A stretch of 5,986 nt of DNA, taken from contig QKGW01000504.1 in assembly GCA_003250275.1 (NCBI GenBank), positions 1 through 5,986 on the forward strand. The letters are read 5' to 3'. Position numbers and translations under genes: made by a program. This DNA is from Alphaproteobacteria bacterium. GTDB lineage: Bacteria; Pseudomonadota; Alphaproteobacteria; Rhodospirillales; Rhodospirillaceae. Positions within the stretch are counted from its first letter, which is position 1; each line of letters opens with the position of its first letter. Of the stretch, positions 1 to 5,370 are shown one piece after another. A model generated the notes under the pieces. It saw nothing but the letters and a program-made list of their open reading frames with translations. It was not told the DNA's origin and made no database searches.

Positions 1-1
1 C

Positions 2-751
2 GCCGACGCGATGACGAGCGCCGCCGAGCAGACCTCCGAGCAGACCACCGTGGTCGCGGGCGCGGCGACCCAGGCGTCGCAGAACGTCCAGAACGTCGCC
101 GCCGCGTCGGAAGAGCTCTACGCCGCGATCGCCGAGATCGCCCGTCAGGTGACGCAGTCGTCCGAAGCCGCGCGTCTCGCCGCCCAGCGTGTCGAGGATA
201 CTCAAGACAAGGTGCGCTCGCTCGACGCCGCCGCCGCGCAGATTGGCGAGGTCGTCACCCTGATCACCGACATCGCCGACCAGACCAACCTGCTCGCCCT
301 CAACGCGACGATCGAGGCGGCGCGCGCCGGCGACGCGGGCAAGGGCTTCGCCGTCGTCGCGGGTGAAGTGAAGAACCTCGCCAACCAGACCGCCCGCGCC
401 ACCGAGCAGATCGGCGACCAAATCCGCAAGGTGCAGAAGGAAACCGAAGGCGCGGTCGCCGCGATCGGTTCGATCAATCAGGTGATCCGCGATCTCGACG
501 CGATCTCGGCGACGATCTCCGCCTCGATCGAGCAGCAGGGCGCGGCGACCCGCGAGATCGCCCGCAACGTTCAGGAAGCCTCCGACGGCACCGACGAGGT
601 GACGCGCAGCATCGCTTCGGTCGACGAGGCCGCACGCAGCAACGGCGAAACCGCCCGCGACGTGCTGTCCGCCTCCGAAGACGTCGCCCGCGAAGCCGAG
701 CGTCTCCGCGCGGTGGTCGACGGCTTCCTCGCCAAGGTGCGCGCCGCCTGA
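2..751 (+). CDS. Methyl-accepting chemotaxis protein, C-terminal signalling domain (5' partial)
   Basis: This is the cytoplasmic signalling end of a chemoreceptor that couples through CheW to the kinase CheA. The open frame runs in from the left edge (Ala-Asp-Ala precede the first Met), so the sensor, any membrane segments and the HAMP domain lie outside. The 249 visible residues are almost entirely Ala/Glu/Gln/Ser-rich heptad helix. The conserved hairpin tip is encoded at about 272-391: DIADQTNLLALNATIEAARAG followed by GKGFAVVAGEV and KNLANQTARATEQI. Compared with the enteric tip it has Thr for Ala in NATIEAARAG and Gly for Asp in VVAGEV, a variant familiar from alphaproteobacteria. Gln/Glu pairs on the flanking helices are possible methylation sites. 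The protein ends in FLAKVRAA with no NWETF-type CheR/CheB tether. The ligand cannot be inferred. The domain call is very secure. Confidence 0.95.
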   Translation, partial: ADAMTSAAEQTSEQTTVVAGAATQASQNVQNVAAASEELYAAIAEIARQVTQSSEAARLAAQRVEDTQDKVRSLDAAAAQIGEVVTLITDIADQTNLLALNATIEAARAGDAGKGFAVVAGEVKNLANQTARATEQIGDQIRKVQKETEGAVAAIGSINQVIRDLDAISATISASIEQQGAATREIARNVQEASDGTDEVTRSIASVDEAARSNGETARDVLSASEDVAREAERLRAVVDGFLAKVRAA

Positions 752-780
752 GCGGCCACACATCTCCTCGTGCACCGGTA

Positions 781-814
781 CGGACGGCGGCCCCGGCTGC
801 CGTCCGCGTATTTT
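781..814 (+). terminator. Intrinsic terminator of the chemoreceptor gene
   Basis: A perfect 8-bp G/C-rich stem (CGGACGGC at 781-788 with GCCGTCCG at 799-806) closes a 10-base loop and is followed by CGTATTTT ending at 814. It starts 30 bases after the chemoreceptor stop codon. On the minus strand the hairpin is not followed by a T-run, so it is mainly a plus-strand terminator. It also separates the convergent Crp/Fnr gene, whose stop is at 819-821. Confidence 0.75.
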
Positions 815-818
815 CGAC

Positions 819-1514
819 TCAGGAGTTTTCGAGCAGGGCTTCGAGCGCGCGCACGTCGGTGACGGTGACGCGGCTTCTTTGCAGGTCGATCCACCCCGCC
901 TGCGCCCAGGTCTGGAGCTGCTTGTTCACGCTCTCGCGGGTGGTCGCCATCATGTGCGCGAGTTCCTGCTGCGAGAGCCTGAGGCCGATCTCGATGCCGC
1001 CCGCGACCGGCTGGCCATAGGTGCCGACGAGGCGCAGGAGATGCTTGGCGAGGCGCAGTTCGAGCGGCAGAAAGGCGGCGTCCTCAAGCATCTCCGAGGT
1101 CGCGCGGACGCGCTGGCAGAGCAGGCGGATGATGTGCATCGCGAGCCGCCCCTCGCTCTCGACCAGCGGCACGAAATCGCGGCGGTGGATAACGAGCAGT
1201 TCGGAGGGCGCCATCGCCATCGCGTCGGCAGTGCGCGGCAGTTCGTCGAGAATCGCGATCTCGCCGAAGAACTGCCCCTCCTTGAACAGGTTGAGGGTGA
1301 CGTCCTTGCCCTCGGGCGAGGTGGTGTGCACCTTCACCCGCCCGGCGATCACCCCGAACAGGCGGTCGCCCGGATCGCCCTTCTGGAACAGCGTCTCGCC
1401 GCGTGCGAGGCGGCGCGTCACCGCCACCGCCAGAACCCGCGCGAGGATCGATGGCTCCAAGCCCGCGAACAGCGGGCTGTTCTGCAGGAACTCCTGCCGT
1501 ATGTCCGCCTTCAT
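819..1514 (-). CDS. Crp/Fnr-family transcriptional regulator
   Basis: A full-length 231-residue regulator, close to the usual 210-250. Residues about 15-130 form the cyclic-nucleotide-binding beta-roll (LFAGLEPSILARV, then GDRLFGVIAGRVKV). The cassette FGEIAILDELPRTADAMA keeps Glu85 and Arg94-Thr95, which correspond to the Glu and Arg-Ser/Thr that hold cAMP in CRP. A long dimer helix follows (about 120-145). The C-terminal winged helix-turn-helix spans about 150-225, with recognition region LSQQELAHMMATTRESVNKQL. The only cysteine is Cys133, so an FNR-type Fe-S sensor is excluded. Cyclic-nucleotide binding is an inference and the ligand and targets are unknown. The ATG is supported by GGGGGAG 8 bases upstream (1523-1529). 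It lies 57 bases downstream of tldE on the same strand, so co-transcription with ubiD-tldE is possible, and it is convergent with the chemoreceptor gene. Confidence 0.93.
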   Translation of the reverse strand: MKADIRQEFLQNSPLFAGLEPSILARVLAVAVTRRLARGETLFQKGDPGDRLFGVIAGRVKVHTTSPEGKDVTLNLFKEGQFFGEIAILDELPRTADAMAMAPSELLVIHRRDFVPLVESEGRLAMHIIRLLCQRVRATSEMLEDAAFLPLELRLAKHLLRLVGTYGQPVAGGIEIGLRLSQQELAHMMATTRESVNKQLQTWAQAGWIDLQRSRVTVTDVRALEALLENS

Positions 1515-1571
1515 CCCCTCGTCTCCCCCGGTCGCCGCGGCGTCCCGACCGCGCGCCCGTCCCGAATGCGG

Positions 1572-2909
1572 CTAACTCCCGGCGAGCGCCATCGCGTCGA
1601 TGCGCACCGTCGGCGCGTCCATACCGTATTTGTAGACCCAGTCGTTCGCCGGAATCAGGCGGGCGAACATCTCCTTGAGGTTGCCCGCGATCGTCACCTC
1701 GCTCACCGGCCCGGCAAGCTCGCCGTCGACGATGCGGAAGCCCGCAGCGCCGCGCGAGTAGTCGCCGGTCACGCCGTTGACCCCCGAGCCGATCATCTCG
1801 GTGACGTAGAGGCCGTCCTTGATGTCGGCCATCAGGTCCTTCGGGCTCAACGTACCGGGCATCAGCGCCACGTTCGCCGCCGAGGGCGAGGGCGCGGAGC
1901 CGACGCCGCGCGCCGCGTGGCCGGTCGGCGCGAGGCCGAGCTGGCGCGCCGAGCGCAGGTCGAGCAGCCAGGTGGTGAGGCGTCCGTCGTCGATCAGCGC
2001 GCGTTCGAAGGTTTCGAGACCCTCGGCGTCGCACGGGCGCGAGCGCAGGCCGCGCGCGCGGTGCGGCGTCTCGACGATGCGCACGCCGGGCGCGAACACC
2101 GGCTTGTCGATGAACTCGGCGAGGAAGCTGGTGCCGCGCGCGATCGAAGCGCCGTTGATCGCACCGATGAAGTGGCCGAGCAGCGAGCGCGACACGCGCG
2201 GATCGAACACCACCGGCAGGGTCGCCGACTTCGGCTTGGTCGCGCCGACGCGCGCAACCGCGCGGCGGCCCGCCTCGGCGCCGAGCGCCTCGGGCGAGGG
2301 CAGGTCGCTGCGATAGACCGCAACGGCGGAATCGTAGTCGCGTTCGAGGCCGTCCGCGCCGCCCGCGAGCACCGAGGCCGAGAGCGCGGAATGGCTGCTC
2401 GCGTAGGCGCGGGCGAAGCCGTTGGTGGCGGCGAGCGCGATCTTCGCACGCGAGAACGACGCCTCGCCGCCCTCGGAATTGACCACCCCGGCAACCGCGA
2501 GCGCGGCATCCTCGGCACGGCGCGCCGCGTCGATCAGGCTGTCCTCGCCGGGTTCGTCGGGGTCGCACAAATCGCATTCGGGCAGCGCGCCGGTGAACAG
2601 CTGATCGGGGTCGGCGAGACCGGCGTAGGGGTCCTCGGGCATCACCCGCGCCATCGCCACCGCGCGCTCGGCGAGCGCGTCGAGCGAGGCGGGCGAGAGG
2701 TCCGAAGTCGAGACCATCGCCGCGCGCTTGCCGACGAAGACGCGCAGCCCGAGCTCCGCGCCCTCGGAGCGTTCGAGCTTTTCGAGCGCGCCCTTGCGCA
2801 CCGCGATCGACACCGATCCGCCGTCGGCGATCGCGCCGTCGGCGGCGTCGGCGCCCTTGGCGCGGGCGAGGCGCAGGACTTCGGTAAGGCGGTCGAGGGC
2901 GTCGGTCAT
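1572..2909 (-). CDS. tldE: TldE/PmbA, metalloprotease TldD/E subunit
   Basis: 445 residues against about 450 for E. coli TldE (PmbA). TldE pairs with TldD to make a cytosolic protease that degrades unfolded peptides and, in enterobacteria, matures microcin B17 and degrades the CcdA antitoxin. The family signature is clear: LPVVFDPRVSRSLLGHFIGA (about 231-250) with GASIARGTSFL, and near the C-terminus DIKDGLYVTEMIGSGVNGVTGDYSRGAAGF (about 362-391). The HExxxH zinc motif of TldD is absent, which marks this as the non-metal TldE partner; no tldD is in the window. The start ATG overlaps the ubiD stop (ATGA, 2906-2909), with AAGGA 6-7 bases upstream inside the ubiD end, so translational coupling is likely. 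A natural substrate in this organism cannot be read from the sequence. Confidence 0.94.
   Translation of the reverse strand: MTDALDRLTEVLRLARAKGADAADGAIADGGSVSIAVRKGALEKLERSEGAELGLRVFVGKRAAMVSTSDLSPASLDALAERAVAMARVMPEDPYAGLADPDQLFTGALPECDLCDPDEPGEDSLIDAARRAEDAALAVAGVVNSEGGEASFSRAKIALAATNGFARAYASSHSALSASVLAGGADGLERDYDSAVAVYRSDLPSPEALGAEAGRRAVARVGATKPKSATLPVVFDPRVSRSLLGHFIGAINGASIARGTSFLAEFIDKPVFAPGVRIVETPHRARGLRSRPCDAEGLETFERALIDDGRLTTWLLDLRSARQLGLAPTGHAARGVGSAPSPSAANVALMPGTLSPKDLMADIKDGLYVTEMIGSGVNGVTGDYSRGAAGFRIVDGELAGPVSEVTIAGNLKEMFARLIPANDWVYKYGMDAPTVRIDAMALAGS
2906..2909 (-). promoter_or_regulatory. ATGA stop/start overlap coupling ubiD to tldE
   Basis: Read on the minus strand, the last ubiD codons end in ACATGA: TGA stops ubiD and the ATG embedded in it starts tldE. 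The Shine-Dalgarno-like AAGGA lies within the last ubiD codons. This arrangement is typical of translational re-initiation and shows that the two genes share one mRNA. Confidence 0.85.
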
Positions 2910-4432
2910 GTATCGTCCTTCCGGTTCTTCCAGATCGGCTTGCCGGAGCCCGGCAGGCCGTAATCGCTCCACTTGGCCGAGACGCGGTCGACGATCTCGG
3001 GATCCATCGCCAGCACCCGGCCCCACTCGCGCTTCACCTCGGGCGGCCACTTGTTGGTGGCGTCGAGCCCCATCTTGCCGCCGAGGCCGGATTCGGGAGA
3101 CGCGAAATCGAGATAATCGATCGGGGTGTTCTCCACCAGGTGGGTGTCGCGCACCGGGTCCATGCGGGTCGAGATCGCCCACATCACGTCCTTCCAGTCG
3201 CGCACGTCGATGTCGTCGTCCACCACGATCACGAACTTGGTGTAGAGGAACTGGCGCAGGAACGACCACACCCCCATCATCACGCGCTTGGCGTGGCCGG
3301 GGTACCCCTTCTTGATCGACACCACCGCGATGCGGTACGAGCACCCCTCGGGCGGCAGCCAGAAATCGACGATCTCGGGAAACTGCTGGATCAGCAGCGG
3401 CACGAACACCTCGTTGAGCGCCTCGCCGAGCACCGAGGGCTCGTCGGGCGGACGCCCGGTGAAGGTGGAGAGGTAGATCGGGTCGCGGCGGCGGGTGATC
3501 GCGGAAATCTTGAACACCGGAAAGCGTTCGACGTTGTTGTAGTAGCCGGTGTGGTCGCCGTAGGGGCCTTCGTCGCCGTAGTCGTCGAGCATGACGTGGC
3601 CTTCGAGGACGATCTCGGCCTCGGCGGGCACCTTCAGCGGCACCGTCTTGCACTCGACCAACTCCACCGGCTTGCCGCGCAGGAGCCCGGCGAACTGGTA
3701 TTCGGAAAGGCTCTCCGGCACCGGCGTCACCGCCGAGACGATCGTCGCCGGGTCCGCGCCGAGGACCACCGCCACCGGCATCGGCTCGGCCTTGCCGGTC
3801 TCCTTCCAGCGGCGGAAATGCTGCGCGCCGCCGCGGTGCTTGAGCCAGCGCATCAGCGTGGTGTCCTTGCCGGTCACCTGCATCCGGTAGATGCCGAGGT
3901 TGAAGACGTCGCGCTTCTCCTTCGGCCCGAGGGTGACGACGAGCGGCCAGGTGATCAGCGGCGCGGGTTCGCCCGGCCAGCAGCCCTGGATCGGCAGCTG
4001 CGAGAGGTCGATGTCGTCGCCGGTGAGCACCACCTCCTGGCACGGCGCGCGCGAAACCTCCTTGGGCTTCATCGCGAACACCGTCTTCGCGAGCGGCAGC
4101 ATCGAGAGCGCCTCGCGCAGGCCGCCCGGCGGCTCCGGCTGCTTCAGGAACGCGAGGGTCTCGCCGACCTCGCGGAGTTCGGCGGGCTTGCGCCCCATCG
4201 CCATCGCGACCCGGTCGACGGTGCCGAAGAGGTTGACCAGCACCGGAACGCCGTAGGGCGTGCCGTCCTCGCGCACCGGGTTTTCGAACAGCACCGCGGG
4301 GCCGCCCTCGGCGAGCAGACGGGTCTGGATTTCGGTGATTTCGAGGTGCGGCGAGACCGGCGCGGCAACCCGCACCAGCTTGCCTTCGGCCTCCAGGCGG
4401 CGGATGAAATCCCTGAGCGATGCGAACGGCAT
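2906..4432 (-). CDS. ubiD: UbiD, 4-hydroxy-3-polyprenylbenzoate decarboxylase
   Basis: 508 residues, close to the 497 of E. coli UbiD and alignable by eye along most of its length. It removes the carboxyl group of 4-hydroxy-3-polyprenylbenzoate in ubiquinone synthesis using prenylated FMN made by UbiX, which is not in this window. Visible conserved parts: NLGIYRMQV with Asn178 and Arg183 (metal/cofactor and catalytic Arg positions), HRGGA with His199, SEYQFAGLLRG with Glu244, DEGPYGDHTGYY with Glu288 and Asp293 (the acidic pair spaced by five), TGRPPDEPSVLG, PPEGCSYR, GHAKRVMMGVWSFLRQF, and ENTPIDYLDFASPESGLGGKMGLDATNKWP near the end. All active-site residues expected for the family appear intact. 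The start at 4432 gives the usual MPFASLRDFI N-terminus; a GAGGG lies about 10 bases upstream, a rather loose ribosome site. It is the first gene of the ubiD-tldE pair. Confidence 0.97.
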   Translation of the reverse strand: MPFASLRDFIRRLEAEGKLVRVAAPVSPHLEITEIQTRLLAEGGPAVLFENPVREDGTPYGVPVLVNLFGTVDRVAMAMGRKPAELREVGETLAFLKQPEPPGGLREALSMLPLAKTVFAMKPKEVSRAPCQEVVLTGDDIDLSQLPIQGCWPGEPAPLITWPLVVTLGPKEKRDVFNLGIYRMQVTGKDTTLMRWLKHRGGAQHFRRWKETGKAEPMPVAVVLGADPATIVSAVTPVPESLSEYQFAGLLRGKPVELVECKTVPLKVPAEAEIVLEGHVMLDDYGDEGPYGDHTGYYNNVERFPVFKISAITRRRDPIYLSTFTGRPPDEPSVLGEALNEVFVPLLIQQFPEIVDFWLPPEGCSYRIAVVSIKKGYPGHAKRVMMGVWSFLRQFLYTKFVIVVDDDIDVRDWKDVMWAISTRMDPVRDTHLVENTPIDYLDFASPESGLGGKMGLDATNKWPPEVKREWGRVLAMDPEIVDRVSAKWSDYGLPGSGKPIWKNRKDDT

Positions 4433-4453
4433 AGATGAAGAACCCTCGGCTGC

Positions 4454-4468
4454 GGGGCGGAACGCCCC
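4454..4468 (-). repeat. Short inverted repeat in the ubiD leader
   Basis: GGGGCG-GAA-CGCCCC on the plus strand forms a perfect 6-bp stem with a 3-base loop, 21 bases upstream of the ubiD start. No T-run follows in either direction, so it is not an intrinsic terminator. Almost the same sequence, with three extra loop bases, lies in the mntP promoter at 5270-5287. Its function is unknown. Confidence 0.5.
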
Positions 4469-4473
4469 ACCTC

Positions 4474-4502
4474 ATAAGGGAGGTTTCCCCCACATCCGTC
4501 AA
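4474..4502 (-). promoter_or_regulatory. Possible ubiD-tldE promoter
   Basis: The minus strand carries TTGACG (4502-4497), the same -35 hexamer as in front of mntP. At 17 bases spacing the best -10 candidate is CCTTAT (4479-4474), a poor match; TATGAG lies a few bases further on at an overlong spacing. The -35 is convincing and the -10 is not, so this is tentative. It sits in the 108-base gap between mntP and ubiD, where a promoter would be expected if mntP transcription ends. Confidence 0.35.
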
Positions 4503-4512
4503 GCCTTCGCGG

Positions 4513-4537
4513 GCGCGCGCCGGATGCCGCCGCGCGC
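4513..4537 (-). terminator. G/C hairpin just after mntP, possible weak terminator
   Basis: Three bases past the mntP stop codon, a hairpin can form with 7 bp (4513-4519 with 4531-4537), a C-C mismatch, 3 bp (4521-4523 with 4527-4529) and an ATG/CAT triloop. No T-run follows on the minus strand, so it would need a factor such as Rho or act only as an mRNA 3' end stabiliser. CpG-rich alternation makes chance stems common here, hence low confidence. Confidence 0.3.
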
Positions 4538-4540
4538 GGG

Positions 4541-5107
4541 CTACACCAGGGCGAGGTGCTCGCCGAGGATGCCGACGCCGAGGGCGAGCAGCGCGAGCCC
4601 GCCCGCGCCCGCCGCCCAGCGCCCGAAGCGGCGGCCGATCATGCTGCCGAACAGCATTCCGCCGGTCGACATCACGAAGGTGGTGGCGCCGATCGCAAGC
4701 GCGATGACGACGATGTCGACGTCGAGCAGCGCGAGCGACACGCCCACCGCCATCGCGTCGATGCTGGTGCCGATCGCGGTCACGATCAGGCAGAGCAGCG
4801 AGCCGCGGCCGGGTTCGCCGCATTCGCCGTCGGCGGGGCTGCGGAACGCTTCGATGAGCATGTGCCCGCCCACCGCGCCGAGCAGCGCGAAGGCGATCCA
4901 GTGATCGACGGCGGCGACGTAGCGCGCCGCAGCCATGCCCGCGAACCAGCCGATCAGCGGCGTGAGCATTTCCACGGTGCCGAACACCAGGCCGGTGCGC
5001 ACCGCCTCGCCGAAACGCGGCGTGCGCACCGCGCCACGCCCCATCGAGACGATAAGGGAGTCGATCGACATGCCAAAGGCGATGACGGCAATGGTCAGCG
5101 GGGACAC
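4541..5107 (-). CDS. mntP: MntP manganese efflux pump
   Basis: 188 residues, the same size as E. coli MntP (YebN). It is an inner-membrane exporter that removes excess Mn2+ from the cytosol. Six hydrophobic segments are visible at about 1-21, 36-57, 67-88, 103-125, 129-152 and 163-184. The two halves are an internal duplication: FGMSIDSL (Asp16) in the first half is mirrored by IGTSIDAMAVG (Asp117) in the second, and VEMLTPLIGW (Glu46) is also typical. The loop at 90-102 is short and acidic with one Cys. Translation starts at GTG (5107-5105), because the next in-frame Met (residue 13) would cut into the first membrane helix. The yybP-ykoY aptamer in its leader independently supports a manganese role. 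It is followed by ubiD on the same strand after 108 bases. Confidence 0.95.
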   Translation of the reverse strand: MSPLTIAVIAFGMSIDSLIVSMGRGAVRTPRFGEAVRTGLVFGTVEMLTPLIGWFAGMAAARYVAAVDHWIAFALLGAVGGHMLIEAFRSPADGECGEPGRGSLLCLIVTAIGTSIDAMAVGVSLALLDVDIVVIALAIGATTFVMSTGGMLFGSMIGRRFGRWAAGAGGLALLALGVGILGEHLALV

Positions 5108-5121
5108 GGCAGGGGATCTCC
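5105..5121 (-). promoter_or_regulatory. Ribosome site and GTG start of mntP
   Basis: GGAG (5121-5118) lies 10 bases before GTG (5107-5105). This is the only start that keeps the conserved N-terminal helix SPLTIAVIAFGMSID. It follows the riboswitch by about 50 bases, so it is the probable target of riboswitch control. Confidence 0.7.
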
Positions 5122-5171
5122 GGGGCAGTCTACCGGGCGCACCTCCGGCCTTGCCCGAAAAGCCGGTGTCG

Positions 5172-5271
5172 CCACGGTCTTGCCTGGCCGGATGTTTCCG
5201 GCTGGCCGCGCCACGCGATTGCGAGTGTGTTGACGCGGCCCCGCGCTTGGGCGGTGGCTACTCCCCGATGG
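5172..5271 (-). ncRNA. yybP-ykoY manganese riboswitch upstream of mntP
   Basis: The minus strand carries the two hallmark segments of this Mn2+-sensing class: GGGGAGTAGC (5266-5257) and AGGCAAGACC (5185-5176). The expected helices form between them. P1 pairs CGG (5267-5265) with CCG (5177-5175) and continues outward past a bulged T. A 4-bp hairpin pairs 5254-5251 with 5244-5241. A 7-bp helix GGCCGCG/CGCGGCC pairs 5240-5234 with 5210-5204, with TCAACA just inside it. A 6-bp hairpin GCCGGA/TCCGGC with AACA loop spans 5202-5187. In the known class, Mn2+ bridges the loops of the two stacked legs and turns on efflux or related genes. Its place directly before mntP agrees with that role. Confidence 0.93.
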
Positions 5272-5287
5272 GGCGGAAATACGCCCC
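5270..5287 (-). repeat. Short inverted repeat over the mntP -10 region
   Basis: GGGGCG-GAAATA-CGCCCC on the plus strand: 6-bp arms around a loop that contains most of the -10 hexamer. As it lies mostly upstream of the predicted transcription start it would act as DNA, not as RNA. It matches the ubiD leader repeat at 4454-4468 apart from three extra loop bases. Confidence 0.45.
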
Positions 5288-5304
5288 AAGCCCCGAAGCG
5301 TCAA
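5276..5304 (-). promoter_or_regulatory. Promoter of the mntP riboswitch transcript
   Basis: TTGACG (5304-5299), a 17-base spacer and TATTTC (5281-5276) on the minus strand. The -35 is a 5/6 match to consensus and the -10 begins TAT. The expected start of transcription, about six to seven bases on, falls near A5269, which is the 5' edge of the riboswitch P1 helix. That agreement between two independent signals raises confidence. The DNA just upstream (5322-5370) is noticeably A/T-richer than the rest of the window. Confidence 0.65.
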
Positions 5305-5305
5305 C

Positions 5306-5321
5306 CCTTGAAATTTCAAGG
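5306..5321. promoter_or_regulatory. 16-bp perfect palindrome abutting the mntP -35 box
   Basis: CCTTGAAATTTCAAGG reads identically on both strands and ends one base before TTGACG of the mntP promoter. A perfect dyad with an A/T-rich centre is unlikely by chance in such G/C-rich DNA and is in the right place for an activator or repressor dimer. It does not look to me like an MntR, Mur or FNR/CRP box, so the binding protein is unknown. Confidence 0.4.
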
Positions 5322-5370
5322 AATTGCGGATGAGTTTCAGTATCAATCCATATTATCGCGTAGTCCACCA

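Noticed and set aside
1533..1542. Palindrome CGCCGCGGCG between tldE and the Crp/Fnr gene
   Set aside because: Short, purely G/C and of a kind that recurs by chance in this composition; no promoter elements lie next to it.
879..2963. 694-codon open frame on the plus strand
   Set aside because: It is antisense to the Crp/Fnr and tldE genes, begins inside one and ends in ubiD, and its translation is low-complexity Arg/Ala/Gly/Asp without family motifs. Such long shadow frames are expected opposite G/C-rich genes.
3140..4438. 432-codon open frame on the plus strand
   Set aside because: Exactly antisense to ubiD, His/Arg/Asp-rich composition typical of reverse-strand shadow; ubiD is unmistakable on the other strand.
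4469..4484. ACCTC/GAGGT stem-loop in the ubiD upstream region
   Set aside because: Only 5 bp with a 6-base loop, overlapping the tentative -10; no support as terminator or operator.
1572..4823. 1083-codon minus-strand frame suggesting a giant fusion protein
   Set aside because: Only the last 445 codons (from 2909) code for TldE. The upstream part reads through ubiD and mntP in the wrong frame and has an Arg/Ala/Pro-rich nonsense composition.
5095..5346. 83-codon minus-strand frame upstream of mntP
   Set aside because: It lies over the promoter and the riboswitch, and its translation has no recognisable motif; the RNA structure explains the region better.
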